This document shows, one piece after another, positions 31,440-44,150 of a stretch of DNA of 64,000 nt (position 1 is the stretch's first letter; each line of letters begins with the position of its first letter). The stretch comes from Exophiala sp. HKRS030 (lineage: Eukaryota; Ascomycota; Eurotiomycetes; Chaetothyriales; Herpotrichiellaceae). Under the pieces are notes generated by a model, which was given only the letters and a program-made list of their open reading frames with translations, was not told the DNA's origin and did not search any database. The position numbers and the translations under genes are program-made. Where the stretch lies: NCBI GenBank assembly GCA_023897205.1, contig JAHWDD010000004.1, positions 248,001 to 312,000 of the forward strand, given 5' to 3'.

Positions 31440-34385
31440 TCACGAGCGGTTTGCCCCTCTTAGCAACATGATTGCATTTCGAAGGAGTTTTGCGGCCTCA
31501 TGGAGTAATTCCCACCTTGAGTCCCGGAATGCAATCTCCAATATCGCCAAAACACCAACGACATTGTTTCTGCCGTCTTTGAATGCATCCAGTCCCTGTG
31601 GGCTCTTCACTCCTCCTACCGTTGCGAGAAATGTTTGGGCATCCTTAACCACTGCATCCAATTCCATTTCACTGCCATCATGCGCCATGTTCAGCATTGA
31701 GTGACCAGTGTTTTGTGAAAGGACCGACGCTGGGCTTGGCGAGGCTGAAGACTGGATTAGACTTGGGAACGGTCTAAGTACTCCATCCACTGCGAAGCCA
31801 TAACACCAAACAACAAGTGCCGCAAAATATAAGATCCATGGCCTTATCAAGATATAGTCGTCACGAGCGCTGTAGAGCTTCTTGTTTCCGTCCTTCCCGA
31901 TATATATAACAGATTTCAGGAGTTGCAGAGCATGAAAGACGCTCAGCTTCGCCCCAGAACCTTTGGCCCAGTCGAAGATCTTGCTCTTTACCTTCTCATA
32001 GTCAGAATTGCTGATATTGCGACCAAAAAGCCTTTTTGTGCCAGCAAATATTTGGCAATCCATGATATCAACATGCATGGTGATGTGGCTGAGATGGTGG
32101 AGCATGGTCGCTGTTTTAGCCATATCTTCTTCACCAGAAACTGATTCGTGCTTTTGCCAAGGCAAGGCAGCTCTCCGCATATGCTCGACACTTTCATCGA
32201 AGTCTTTCTTCCAGAATTCAAACGCTTTGCAAAGAGGATTGCGCCAGCCATCACCTGGAACCCCCATTGACTGAGAAGCTCCGAGACTTGCAACCTGGAG
32301 ATCTCTTTGATTCATATGCCAGGATACAGACATGAGTCCTGCCATCAGAATCATTCTTCCAAAATTATTTGTTCGGACTTTCCTTCCTGTCAATATCTTC
32401 TTAAGCCCATCTAGGAATGTCGTGGGCTTAATACCGTTGGCATGCAGACTTGCTTCGACCCGGCCAACTTCAGCTGCGGACGTTGCAGACCAGAGTGCAT
32501 CATCACACGGAAGCGGCAGACGTATCTCGTGAACTACCATCATTGCTGTATGTCCAAACATGGTCGCGTGGACGGCATCTAGGTAAAAAGCTGTGTATGC
32601 TGCCCGGCGAGTAGCTTCTGCCGTAATCCATCGACTCCACCACTCCTCAGGTGTCGTGGGAGCTCGAGAGGAGTCTTGGTGGGTCTCGATCAAGTTTGTC
32701 CCACGTCGCATCAGATTAATGGTCGTAGCATAGTGAATATGCGAACGTTCATGTAATGCACGAGTCGCATTCAGCTTCTCATAAATCTCTAACAGCAGCA
32801 AAGTCTGGAATACCCAGAGTTTGGCTGGTGGATGAAAATCATTATGCATGAACACCTGCCAACGCAAATGCCAAGTGATGAATGTTGCCAAACGTGCCGC
32901 TGCATCCGTAACTTGACGCCCATGAGCTTTGTTCAAATACCCTGCACCGATCGCCATCACAGCCAACAGGAGATATTCGTGAATATCTTCCGCAGAAAAG
33001 GTTGGTTGATGGAGTATCGGAATCTGTGCATGAAAGTGATACCAATAGGAGCCGATATAGTGCTGCATTGACCTAACGCTAAGCACATGTTCCTCTGCGT
33101 CCATGTTACCCTGAAATATTTCTTCCCTCAATTGACGTATGAAGAGATTGTCCGAATCGTTGAACCGGAATTCCATCAATGAAAGAAGAGACTTCCTCTT
33201 GGCATAAGACAGCAGGCTGTTGTCGTTGGAGAGCTCTGGTAACTTGTTCGAAGACTCGGGTTGTCGCTGGAAAACCATGCCAGGATAGGCATTTTCCAAT
33301 GCAGGATCGGCGAAGTAATTCGAAAAACTTCCGCTGCCGAAGGGATCGTTCACGTTCTGAAAACCCAGTGTCGATTGCACACCCATAGAAAACGCCGAGG
33401 ATGCAGTCCGGCAGCATCATCAAATAGCCATGCTGTGAACTCGTCTCTGATGGAAATGGGGGAGTCATTGAAGGACTGTTCACCCAAATTCGCTATCGCG
33501 AAGGAAGATGCTGGGTTCTCTTGCATCTTATTGTCACTGCTAGACTGAGTCCGTTGAGTCGCTGGTCGCTTACTCAACGCGCTTATTCCGCCATGATCAA
33601 TGGTACTAAATGCGTTGTCATTGAAACTAAGAGTCCGTTGAAGTGAGACTCCTCGATCTGCGGATACGCGTGGCACCTTATAGACCCCTGATTGCAGAGA
33701 AGTGTGAGTGACAGGACTTGCGGATGAATCATGCAGTGATTGCCCCATGAGCTGATTTTGAGAGTGGCGACTAGTGGTCCGGCTTAAGTCAGGTGAAGAC
33801 AGCTGGTTGAGAGGCTGGTGGTCTGTTGGATTTGACGCCGCCTCTGAGAAGCCCGTGCTCTGCGCTATAGAAGGTTGTGAAGCAGCAGACATGGGTTTCG
33901 GAGTCGCGAAGACATTCGACGCTGGTGAAGTCGGGCTCGTAGCACCTTCGTCGCTCACAGAAGATCTTGGGGAAATTGGATCACGACCGCTCGCCGATTG
34001 GCCCAGGGTCATCTTGCCACGGCTTTCATGTCGTTCCCTGTGTCTGATACACAGATCTTGTCGCACGAAAGTTCGAGAACAGCCAGGAAAGTCACACTTG
34101 TATATTTCCTTGGGATTATCTAGAAAAGGTGAGCACGGGTAGCTAAGCGCATGGAGTCGGACCCATCGACGTACGGTTCAGCTGATGGCGATACAAGTGT
34201 TCTGCGCGCGAATAATGTCTTCCACAACCGGCATATGTGCATTCAAAGCGACGTCGCGACTCGACTCTTGATACGTTGTGTTTCAGCTCTACCATCGAGC
34301 CGGTACTCGGGGACACTTGCCCATTCATTGTAGTAGCAACTTCTGGCTGATCAAGCCTAGGCCTTTTATCAACGTGATCAGACAT
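31440..34385 (-). CDS. C2H2 zinc-finger transcription factor with fungal-specific domain; one apparent frameshift
   Basis: Exon 1 is 34385-34175; exon 2 starts at 34119 (55-nt intron, GTACGT/TAG). Two C2H2 fingers lie at the N-terminus: FECTYAGCGRHYSRAEHLYRH, split near its end by the intron, and YKCDFPGCSRTFVRQDLCIRH. A long Ser/Thr/Pro/Gln linker follows. The frame breaks at the T run 33389-33392 (minus-strand reading). One extra T joins FDDAAGLHPRRF to SMGVQSTLGFQ and continues to the stop at 31440, giving 963 aa. The C-terminal 600 residues match the fungal-specific transcription factor domain (YWYHFHAQIPILHQPTF near its start). It lies between the dehydratase and the aldehyde dehydrogenase and may be a pathway regulator. 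Without the repair, two separate open frames remain. Confidence 0.85.
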
Positions 34386-35013
34386 ATCTCTCCGTGTCAA
34401 AGTTGGCCGCCTCGGGAACCATCATGAATGCGGAACCTCGCCGAAGGGCATCTCTGGACACCACCAACTTCCGCCGGGTTTAAATTGTCGCAGTCAGTCG
34501 CGCAATGACACTCTTCTGACGTTGAATAGACCTGACCTTCAGCGCGTTACGAAGACTTTGCCAATGAAACCCGAATTCATTCAATATCAAAGGGAACAGT
34601 GGCTATAGGACGCGACTTGCTGACCAAGCTCATCTCGTGTGATAAACATCAGACAACAGGAAATAGAGGTTGGGATAAAAGAAACTTAGGCCCAGACATT
34701 TTAGCGCGGCGGCACTTTCCCCAAAGTCCGAACCTTCCCACCTTCCCCCGCAGTTTTTTGTGCCAAGCCTTGGCATTCAACATTCAACCTCGAGCAGATA
34801 TAAATTTAATCCGGAGAACTTCCTAGTAGCTCCCTCGGCCTTGCTCGCATTCCCAGTTTGAATTTCAATATCATTACTATCATTACTACTGTAAAACTCC
34901 TGCGATGTTGGCTTACGAGGAGACCTCAGCATCTTGTTGGACCCGAAGCTTTTGGATATTTCATTATGAATCGATTTACCCAACGCAGCCCTCGCCTCTC
35001 ATTATTGCCAATC
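34386..35013. other. Intergenic stretch
   Basis: Promoter of the C2H2 regulator and 3' flank of the aldehyde dehydrogenase. No other feature is seen. Confidence 0.5.
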
Positions 35014-36682
35014 TCACTTTTTGAGATAGAGGGTTTGAGAATTACAGTACGACTTCAATCCACCAACGCCAAATTCTGTCCCAATCCCACTTTCCTTGTG
35101 TCCTCCGAACGGTGCACGTGGATCTAGCTCAAAATGTGTGTTGACCCAGACACTACCAGCTTCGATCTCTTCTGCAATGCCTGTAGCTCGTTCAAGGTTA
35201 CGGCACCAAACGGATGCTCCAAGACCGTAATTCGTGTTGTTTGCTCTCGTGATTGCCTCCTCATCGGTCTTGAAGCTCAAAAGTGGCACGATAGGTCCTG
35301 CAGGTAGGTCAGTCATCAAGTGGATAGCCGGGCAAACATGTCCATAAAACCCACCGAATGGTTCTTCTACTACGAGTCTGGAATCTTCCTTTGGCCGTTC
35401 GATGATTGTCGGTGTGATGAAGTAACCTGGCCCTTCAGGATTCTTTCCTCCAACAACAACATTCCAGTTTTCTTTCTCAATCTCGCCGAAGAAACCTTTG
35501 ACGCGTTCATATTGCATCGAGTTTTGGATCGGCCCAAGGAAAACACCTTCCTCGTTACCTTCACCTGCTTTCAAAGTCTTTGTATGTTTCACCATAGCAT
35601 CTCGGAATTTATCGAAGATGCTTTCTTGGACGAAGATTCGTTTCAGTGCAAGACAAATTTGACCCGAATTCAAGAAAGCGAGAGTGGCGATTTTGGGTGC
35701 AACCTCGTCGACATCGACGTCGTCGGTAACTATGGCCGGGTCATTTCCTCCCCTGCTCGAACGTTAGCCAGCGATATCGTTGCGTGAGAAATGGAACGAC
35801 AAACAGCTCCAATGTGACACGCTTAAGAGACTTGCTCGCACTCTCCATGACCTTTTTGCCAGTGGCACTAGATCCTGTGAAACTAATCTTGGCGGGCCCT
35901 GGATGGCTCGTCAACCATGGCCCGAGGTTGTCATCACCACTGAGGCCCTGAAGCACACCAGGCGGGAAGTATTGTTGTGCCAGCTCGACCAGCTTCAATC
36001 CACCGTACGGCGTGAATGGAGAGGGTTTAATGATGAGTGTGTTTCCAGTCACAAGGCATGGGACAATCTTGGTTACACAAAGCAGAACCGGGTAATTCCA
36101 AGGAACGATGCCAACGGTCAGGCCTAGAGGTGTATACCGAACCACGACCTTGTGATCAGCCTCGTCAACAACTTCCTCGACCGGTAGATCCAAACCAGCC
36201 AGTGTTCGCATCCATGTCAGCGCGAGGTCCATTTCGAAGACAGCGAATTGAAGCTGAAGGTAAAAAAGAATCACGACAATCAGTTATGGATTTCCTCGCA
36301 CTTTGACCCATCGCTGGGCGATTAGGCAACGTGGTCATGTACTTACCGGCTTTCCTTGTTCCTGGACAAGCATCTTGGCGAATGCCTGTTTCTCTTTCTC
36401 GAGAGCGTCGGTGAAAGCAAGCAAGGCTTTCCTACGATCCTCGTAGCTTGTCTTTGCCCAACCCTTGAACGCCTTTTTACCAGCCTCGACAGCCTTGTCG
36501 ACATCCTCTCGAGTCGAAACTGGGACTTCTGGGTTGGGCTTTCCCGTCGCTGGGTTGATGCCATGACGCGTTTCCTTCGTGGCTGACAGCTTGCCGTCGA
36601 TCACGTTGGAAAATGTCGTGAAGTCCAAACCCGCTGCGCCACTGCTGGAGCCTTTCGCGGCATCGGTTGCGTGTGGAGCCAT
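35014..36682 (-). CDS. NAD(P)-dependent aldehyde dehydrogenase, 488 aa
   Basis: Exons: 36682-36347, 36253-35805, 35752-35355 and 35297-35014. The last intron is 57 nt, with GTGGGT and CAG, and has no in-frame stop, so unspliced transcript would insert 19 residues. All family motifs are present: IVPWNYP, FTGSSATGKKVM for NAD binding, the general-base Glu in VTLELGGNDPA (made across an intron), the catalytic Cys in NSGQICLALKRI, EEPFGPIVPLLSF and APFGGHKESGIG. It oxidises an aldehyde to the acid; the substrate could be an aminoaldehyde or a sugar-derived aldehyde. It is likely cytosolic. It sits beside an APC permease on the same strand and a regulator, which suggests but does not prove a catabolic unit. 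Confidence 0.94.
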
Positions 36683-38253
36683 GATAAAACGAGGTGACGA
36701 TATCTCTTCTGTCGCTCAATGGCGAATCTGGGGTCGTATGTCTTGGATGTACTGAGTGATAACCTAAACTCTGAGGGATAAACAGATTCAGGTGAATATA
36801 GTGTAAGAATAGAAGCAGCTGTAGATGACAGAAAGGGCGGGGGTGACAGGAGGATAGCCTCGAGTCCAGTTAAATAGAATCTATCAAATGGCCCCTCACG
36901 GCAAACCAACCCAGAAGACCTGATTCCAAATCACCTAGTCCTCAATCTCACTGACTCGATCCTTCGTGTCCTCGCGTAGACAGTGGAAGACAACTGGCAT
37001 TTCTGGCCAAGTTACACCGAATCCATAAGGCCAACCACGACAAGCCGCCAGTGAACCCCTCTCCTCTACCAAGCACAAAACTCGGGTCCTCGACCGTCGC
37101 CTGTGACGAAACCTGCATGCCGTCCCCATCAAAACACAGTCCCGTCGTAGCTGGAGTGGTAGGTACTGAATCTAGCCCTCCGAACTCGCGTCGGCTTACT
37201 CTGGCCCTTGCTAACAACACGAGTGGGAGAATAACTCAAATCAAAAGGAAAAGCAGCTACGACATCCAGAATCCTCGAGCACACTTTGTATCCATATCTG
37301 CGCATTGAAATTTGCGGCTGAAAGCGGTTGTCAGCGGTTGAGGATCGTGGTTGATGCCCACTGGTAAGCAGTAGCAAGGGCATCGTCTTCTGCATGTGTC
37401 GAAGTTTCGACGGGCCCGCGCTGAGCTGAATGAACAAGAAGTCAACGCGAGCAAAATGCGGGGTCGGATACGAGAAGCTCCGAGTCCCGCCCATTCAGGT
37501 ACGTTTGGAATCTTCATTTTCTGCATTGGGCAATTACACTGTGCCTATCAGACACGCTGTTGCCAGCAATCACGACGAAGTATAATCTTGCGAATGTTCA
37601 CAGGAATGTTTCCGAACTTTTTGATCAGAAGGCAAATTCATATGGATCGAGGAGGATGTCTGAGTGTCGGCGTGTATGTACTTTCGTTGCAGACTCGCGA
37701 AACGTCTGGAAAAGGCCCTGCCCAGGATATCTAAGCGAACGCATGAAGATACGAGGCGGCGATGTTCTGAAGTCGTGATTGGGTTCCGTTGGTTTTCGAA
37801 ATCTAGCGCAGGCTTTTGGACCACGCGTTGGCAGTTCTACAGCCTTGCGCAGGTTACCGCTTTCCTTGTTTTAAAAGTAGATCAGGACCAGCGGGAAAGG
37901 TCAGGCTGCTTGCTTGCGTGCAATCAGTGCCGAGTACAGCAGCCAAGTTTTTTGCGTCTGTTCTTCTTGGGCATGCTATTAATTAAACAATTGTAGTAAT
38001 TTTAGCGGTACAGTAGACCCGTTAAGATTAGTTGGTCCCTGCTACGGGTATATTTACCCTAAATATTGGACTGACAGGAGATGTACAATGACAGGAACAA
38101 CTGGTCTGGAAGTTCGCAGACTCTTCCCGTCTCACAAGTGTGGACAATTTCTGCCACTAAGACGCGATTTTTTTCCAATATGAGTATTGAGGGTGTTCAA
38201 ACAACTCTATCGGGTCTACCACAAGGGAGCCACCAACTCAAAATTGCATGTCC
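36683..38253. other. 1.6-kb gene-free stretch
   Basis: Promoter of the aldehyde dehydrogenase at the left and 3' flank of the permease at the right. No coding region is supported. Confidence 0.45.
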
Positions 38254-40157
38254 TCAAATCAACTTGCGGACGTATTCCACAGGACCATCATAGACATGAC
38301 GGGCTCTGATGAAGTAATCGACAACGGCAAAGATGACCACAGCGCCATAGATCAGGCATGCCCAGTTCATCTGCTGAACGGTTGGATCTGGACTGCCAGG
38401 GAAGAAGGCGAAGACGAATGCGAAAATGAGGAAGAGTAGACTGAAGCCGTTGAGGAACAAGCCGACGGTGTGTGAAAGTCGGAACTTGGCAGGGAGAAGA
38501 GGTTGACCAGTGATGCGTTTCCAGAACAGACATCCAATCGAGGCGATGTAGCTGGACAAGATGGCAACCAATGACAATGAGGTGATGTTATTGAGGGCGA
38601 TGGTGGATCCGATGTTGATCAGTGACAAGAGGCAGGAGACGACGAATGACACGATGATACTATTCATGGGAACGTCCCAGCCAGGTCGGACCTAAGAAAG
38701 ACAATGTGGGTCAGTATTAAAGCTCTGTCAGGAGGGCGAGTGAAGGATGATGGCCGACATACATATGCAAACCATGAGGCACCTGGAATGCCCTGGTCAC
38801 GAGCAAAAGACCAGAGCTGACGGGAAGCGGTTGCGGTGATGGACAAATTGCAGAACATGGCCATGAAAATAACGAGGGCAGAAAGCACTGAAGCGCCTGC
38901 ATACGATTCGGTGGCGTTGTAAAAGACGGCAATATAAGGCTGTCCGGTTGGAGAGCTAATAACGTCGTCGAGGCTGCCAAGGGTGAAGCAGAAAGTGATG
39001 ATGATGATCCATCCGGAGGCGCCGTTCAAGATGGTGGTCCAAATCATACTCCTTGGGAGGACCTTGGAAGCATCACGCAATTCCTCCGACATGTGAACGG
39101 CTCCGTCGGCACCCAAAAGAGGAATCATGACCGCAAGCACGCCAACCACAGCCGACAAGCCATCGCTGCTCCATCCTCCGTAGTTGTTGAAGGTGGTAAA
39201 GACATCGTGAGCGCTAGCCCTCGGCCCTAGAACCCAGAGTGTGATCAAGACGCCGAAAAATCCGAAAATATGGATAATCAGCACGATGCCCTCGACGAGT
39301 GGGAGCTTCTTTACTAGGAATGTGTTGAAGAAGACAGAGAACGAGGCGACCGCGAAGGTCAGTAGAGTTCCGTGCCATCTTTCTGGGGTGTAGTCGGGAT
39401 AGTTGAGGATGGCTAGACCCTGAATTTGGGTACCGGCCAAGAACGCCGTGTTTGCTGCACCCGTTTGCCAACCGAGTACACAGAACCAACCTGGAGCAGA
39501 CATTGTCAGAGATGCAACTCATCGAGGCCAAAGGAGAAGCAAAACTCACCAACGATAAAGCTGAAGAACTTCTGAAATCTTCGTGGCGAAAATTCCGAGA
39601 CCCAATGATATTGACCGCCAGCAGTGGGTGCCCTAGAAAAGAGGATTTGGTCAGGATTTTGTCAAGAAATGAATTTGAATCGATTGCCCGCATACATAGA
39701 GCCCATTTCAGCCATGGAAATGTTAACCGCCAGGAAACCAATCCACGCAACCAGATACATCCAGATCAAGCCTGCGGTGCCACCATTGATGAGACCGATA
39801 ATGGACGTGCTAAGTATAATTGTCAGTCTCATGTTTCCCCTCTCTATAGCATTGTGTAGGGATGCGAACCCAAGAACCGTCTCCCAACTGGCCATCAAAA
39901 TCATGGAGAAACCGAAAATGGAGACAAATCGAAAGTTACGCTACATGGCATTGGGGATTAGCGACCGCGGTTCGTGTAGACGTCGAGTAGGTGATTAAAG
40001 ATTGATCAGCGCATACCCGTAACTCCTGGGATTTGCCCAAACGAAACATGTCCCGCTGGTCATCGGCGGTACCCTTCTTCTCGGCTGACAGGTTCATATT
40101 TGTCGCTTCAATGTCAATTTGGGAGGTGATTGCCCCATTCTCCTTGGCTTCGGCCAT
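38254..40157 (-). CDS. APC-family amino acid / GABA-type permease, 524 aa
   Basis: Exons: 40157-40017, 39940-39870, 39809-39696, 39632-39550, 39490-38763 and 38691-38254. Introns are 59-76 nt and all phases agree. A hydrophilic N-terminus is followed by about twelve predicted membrane segments. Diagnostic APC motifs include GTSIIGLINGGTAGLIW, AEMGSMAPTAGGQYHW (made across an intron), GWFCVLGWQTG and SEELRDASKVLPRSM. The length and motifs match fungal UGA4/HNM1-like permeases, plasma-membrane carriers for GABA, amino acids or choline. The substrate cannot be read from the sequence. The neighbouring aldehyde dehydrogenase would fit uptake and oxidation of an amine such as GABA or a polyamine. 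Confidence 0.93.
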
Positions 40158-43100
40158 GATGGCTGAGGACGATGAAAACAAACAGAGGCGAGCGAGGGAC
40201 GAGAAAGGATGTGCAAGACAAAAAGTCTCACAGTGTTCTTGCGAGCTTGCACGAGGGAGCAACTCGATGCTGGAGTAGAGGGAAAGAAGAATTCTCAAAG
40301 ATGTGAAAGAGCACAGAAGAAAGACCAAAGAGCGTGCGTCAAGCGAGAGCCATGTGGTTCGGGGTCTCGCGCGATGCAGATCCAAATGCTATGTCCAGCG
40401 CATGGCTATTTGGCGAGCAATGTCAAGGGCAGCTGCAAGACTGGCCAGCGGAAGAGGGTGTGAAGGTTCCGGCAGAAGAACGTTGGCACAGACCCCCGTG
40501 GAAAGACCATGCAGTTTAGAGACTAGTCTGAAGGTGTAGTACCCTGCTCGAGGGCGTGGATCTGTGAATCGTGGGAGACCGATGTTTGATAGAGGCGCGC
40601 TTTACCCTACAAGGTGCGCAGTAATGAGTTACCCAGGCGGTCGAGAAGCTAATTACAACTCAACAATGGCAATGGCGTGAAACGGAGGGGGCCGCTAAGG
40701 GGACAACTGTTTAAGCATGTGTGGCATAGCGAGTTAATGCAAGCCACCGTGGCCACCCTGGAATCACTCGAGGGGCCTTGAGGGTGGTTTTTCTCAAATG
40801 CAGGTCAGGGGAGAATTTGATCCAATCAGATCTATGGCCGTATCCCAAGGTTCCGACCGATCACGATGGTGGAGGTCTTGAGTCTCTTGGTGTTTGGGTG
40901 GGATGGTGGGAGACCATTCATTGTCGAGGCCAGGAAGTTTTGCTTTTGAAAATGAAAGATAACGTTCAGATGGATCGGACGGGGAGGTCCTACTTCCGTC
41001 CACACGTCGGTAGATAGAGTAGTCACGGTGGTAAGTACATGTTGTACATGTTAGTTGCTAACTAGCTACATATACATCCACCAAGGATCTATATGGATTA
41101 GTATCGTTTCAAGCAAGCTAGGATTTTGGTACATGAAATGCTTTCACTCCTTGCATGAGCCCTAAGGAAGAGGCGCTCGGCATCGACCCTAGATTGTGAG
41201 CCGATTGGACTTTCCCTGCCTTCGTACCCATTAGGATTCTATGAAGACTCTTGAATAGTTGTCGAACGTGATGGTGGATGGAAGTACCTCGGTTGTCTCA
41301 CTGTGTGTAAGCATTAGACGAAGGATCGATGCTCACACCAAAGGATCCAAGGGAAGGTGCAACAACCATTCAAGGACAGTCATGACCGGGGTGTGAGTTT
41401 GCAAAGCAAGCCAGTATCAACTTATCCAGTGGGCGGTGGGGTCGATCATCCTCGTCTTCGCTTACGGAGAAATAGCGCCCTACAGGACGGAGTAAACAGG
41501 AAAAACATACCGTGCACCTACCGTGAACACTGAGTTCTCACCACCTTGCCAGCTCTCCGTCAAGTGTGGTTCGCCTCGCAAGGAAAAGATCTCCTTGGAG
41601 GCTTGAATTGACGCAAGACAATCCTCGTATCAGGATTTGAATGAAGCTCAGAAGCATAAGGGGGCACTGGGGGCATCACTGGTACCTTGCTAGCACTTGC
41701 TCAGCACCTGTGCTGATGTGTGATGAGCACAACAGATATTGGACCCAGGTATTCAGGTGCTTGCCACCTAGCTTCTGCCTTCCAATACCATCCTCTCTAT
41801 CGACTCCGTACAACAACGACGACGACGAGAGTGGCTCTACAGAGGTATTGGCAGTCGCACGCTAAAGGTTGGCCGCAGGGGAGCAAGCGAGCTGGATAGA
41901 CAAGAGGAAATTGTGGGCGACCCACAGCTTATACCAACACGTACCCAGAGCGTCGTGGTCCAGAGGCTAACTAGAGCGAAAGGCCCAGGGTCCAAGACGC
42001 CCATCTGAATGCCCATTTTCAGAGGCGAAATCGGATGTTGGGGCCTTGCACCTAGGCCGGAGCGCTGCTCCTAGGCCCTTATGAAGCGAGTCCTGCCGTG
42101 TCCTGCCTCGTCCTGCGTCGTCCTTCTTCCGAGTCCCTCCTGAACAACCCCATCAATGGGTTTTTCCGGGCGTTGTTTTAGTGGTTCTCGCCTGAGCTAG
42201 TGAAAGACTAGTGGATTGCACCCACGCATCTGAATGGTCAAAGCCCCACTAAACGCAGTTTTTGGAATGGCCAGCAACCAATGATGTACCATCATCGAGC
42301 TACCTGCCCGCGGATCTCCCGCTCGGAAGTCTCGCTGCCAAGAGATCCACAAAGAAGCGCACAAAGGATGACTCTCCATGTACGGCACCTATACGGAGTA
42401 CTGTCGCCTGACATCTTGGTGACATTTCCGGCTTCATCACACACTATCACACTGACGTTACGCGGCACACAACGAACAAAAGACGCATTGAAGTTGTCAA
42501 TCACTTGATGACGCTGAGAGCCAATCTCAACTCCCTCAGTGATTAACCCCTTCTTCATGCTGAATTGCTGAAGTCTGTTGACCATTGACTTTTAGACCCT
42601 AGTCCAAAGCACCTACCAGGTGTGCCAGTCGATAACTGGCGGCACTGGATACCTTAATGACCTGCAGGCTACCCAGCCAAAGCTAGTCGTCAGCCAACGG
42701 GCAGTTGGAAGCCGTGGGTGAATCCCACGCAGCGACTGCTCCTTAACGAGTAGGTGCCTGGCTCCCTGTAGAGCAGTCCCCAACCAGGATGGTCGTCCTG
42801 GTTGAACTCCCTGCCTTTGTACAGTCCAGCAATGCTTCCAAACAGACTTGTTTCGCCCTCTGCATGAGATTTCCTGTGAAGTCTGGGTAGTGCAGCAAGT
42901 CGAGTGCACGTCGGCTCAATTGCATCTGACACTGATCACCAAACAACACGGCAACAACGACAATATGACCGTTATTTGTTTAGATACCAAAGTCTACACC
43001 GGGTATCTTGTACGATTCTCTCTGCAGCTTCATGACCTTAGACTCGAGGGCACAACAGCCAAGGAATCTCTTCGCCTCTTCCCACCCTCAGTTGTCGTTA

Positions 43101-44150
43101 CTTTCTGTGGCTTGATCAATTTCTTGATCAACCCTTTTGTTGGTTGCGTCTTCATGCCAACCATTGACGATGTTTGGTGGACCACCCACGCGCTAATGCA
43201 TGATCCAACCCCTCTCCCCCTAGTCTCCGAAGTGGAGGCGTAATCTTCTTCCTACGACAACCTCAATTCATCCAATCGTGCCAATAAAGCTCGAGCTGAT
43301 TATTGACAACAGTTCGTGCATTTCTAGCCGGTTCTGATCCGCGTCCATGGCTGGCCCGGCACTTTCAATCTCATGCACATGTCCCATTGCGTTGCGTCGT
43401 CCCCAAAAATGTCGCATGCTGCTTCGATGGCCTTGCCCATCTTTCACCGAGCCAAGTGTTACCGCTTGCACCAGATCCCGCGCACTAGCCCGTTAGTGAT
43501 CAGGGCCTCCAAGAAGCTGCTTATCTCACTCTAGGTTGACCAGTCTTGGACTCTTGGTTGATAAACTTGACACGTCTGCGAGTCTTTAGTGCTTTCAACA
43601 TTGCCCTGTGAAGTCCGACTATTTTGTATCCGGTGGGACACCCTCTACTCCGTGCTCCATATTGAGCTCCGGGCCTAGCCAGTATCACGCATCTCGACCA
43701 TTCCTGCCTTATACCTTTTACAGCCATCCTCAACTCTCCCGTTATCTGCGCCAAGGGTACTGCCAAAGCCACAAGCTCCAGGACCCGCTTCGGGAGACAG
43801 GGGAATCGTGATTGTAGGATCTCGACATACGGGAAGTTTGGACTGGCTGTAAGAAACTTGCCTTTTGTGATCAGTGAACCATATGAATTGGTGAACTCTG
43901 TACTGAAACAGAGCTCCAAACTTCGTTAATCTGGGCAAGGTTCTCAGCAACGCCGCACCCTGTCCGTGGGGATCTCTGACCACCCATTCATCGGCCACAT
44001 TAGCCTGTCAACGAGAACGTCCAGACATGGGCTGGAATTAGGAATATCGATACCCCGAATAGTGGACTGGTAAATGAACGAAAGTACATATCTGTACTGC
44101 TTCTTGTTAGACGCCGCCCTGACACATCTTCTTTACACCACGACCACAAT
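40158..44150. other. 4.0-kb gene-poor stretch
   Basis: The largest stretch without a supported gene. It includes the permease promoter at the left and the promoter of the rhodopsin-domain gene at the right. Only short unconserved open frames and a 10-bp tandem repeat (42091-42130) were found. I see no intact transposase or reverse transcriptase, but a decayed element cannot be excluded by eye. Confidence 0.45.
42091..42130. repeat. 10-bp tandem repeat, four imperfect units
   Basis: Four consecutive decamers: TCCTGCCGTG, TCCTGCCTCG, TCCTGCGTCG and TCCTTCTTCC. They are in a gene-poor region, and nothing suggests a function. Confidence 0.75.

Noticed and set aside
42848..43243. 131-codon plus-strand open frame
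   Set aside because: No recognisable motif or neighbouring exon structure; composition looks like random open sequence.
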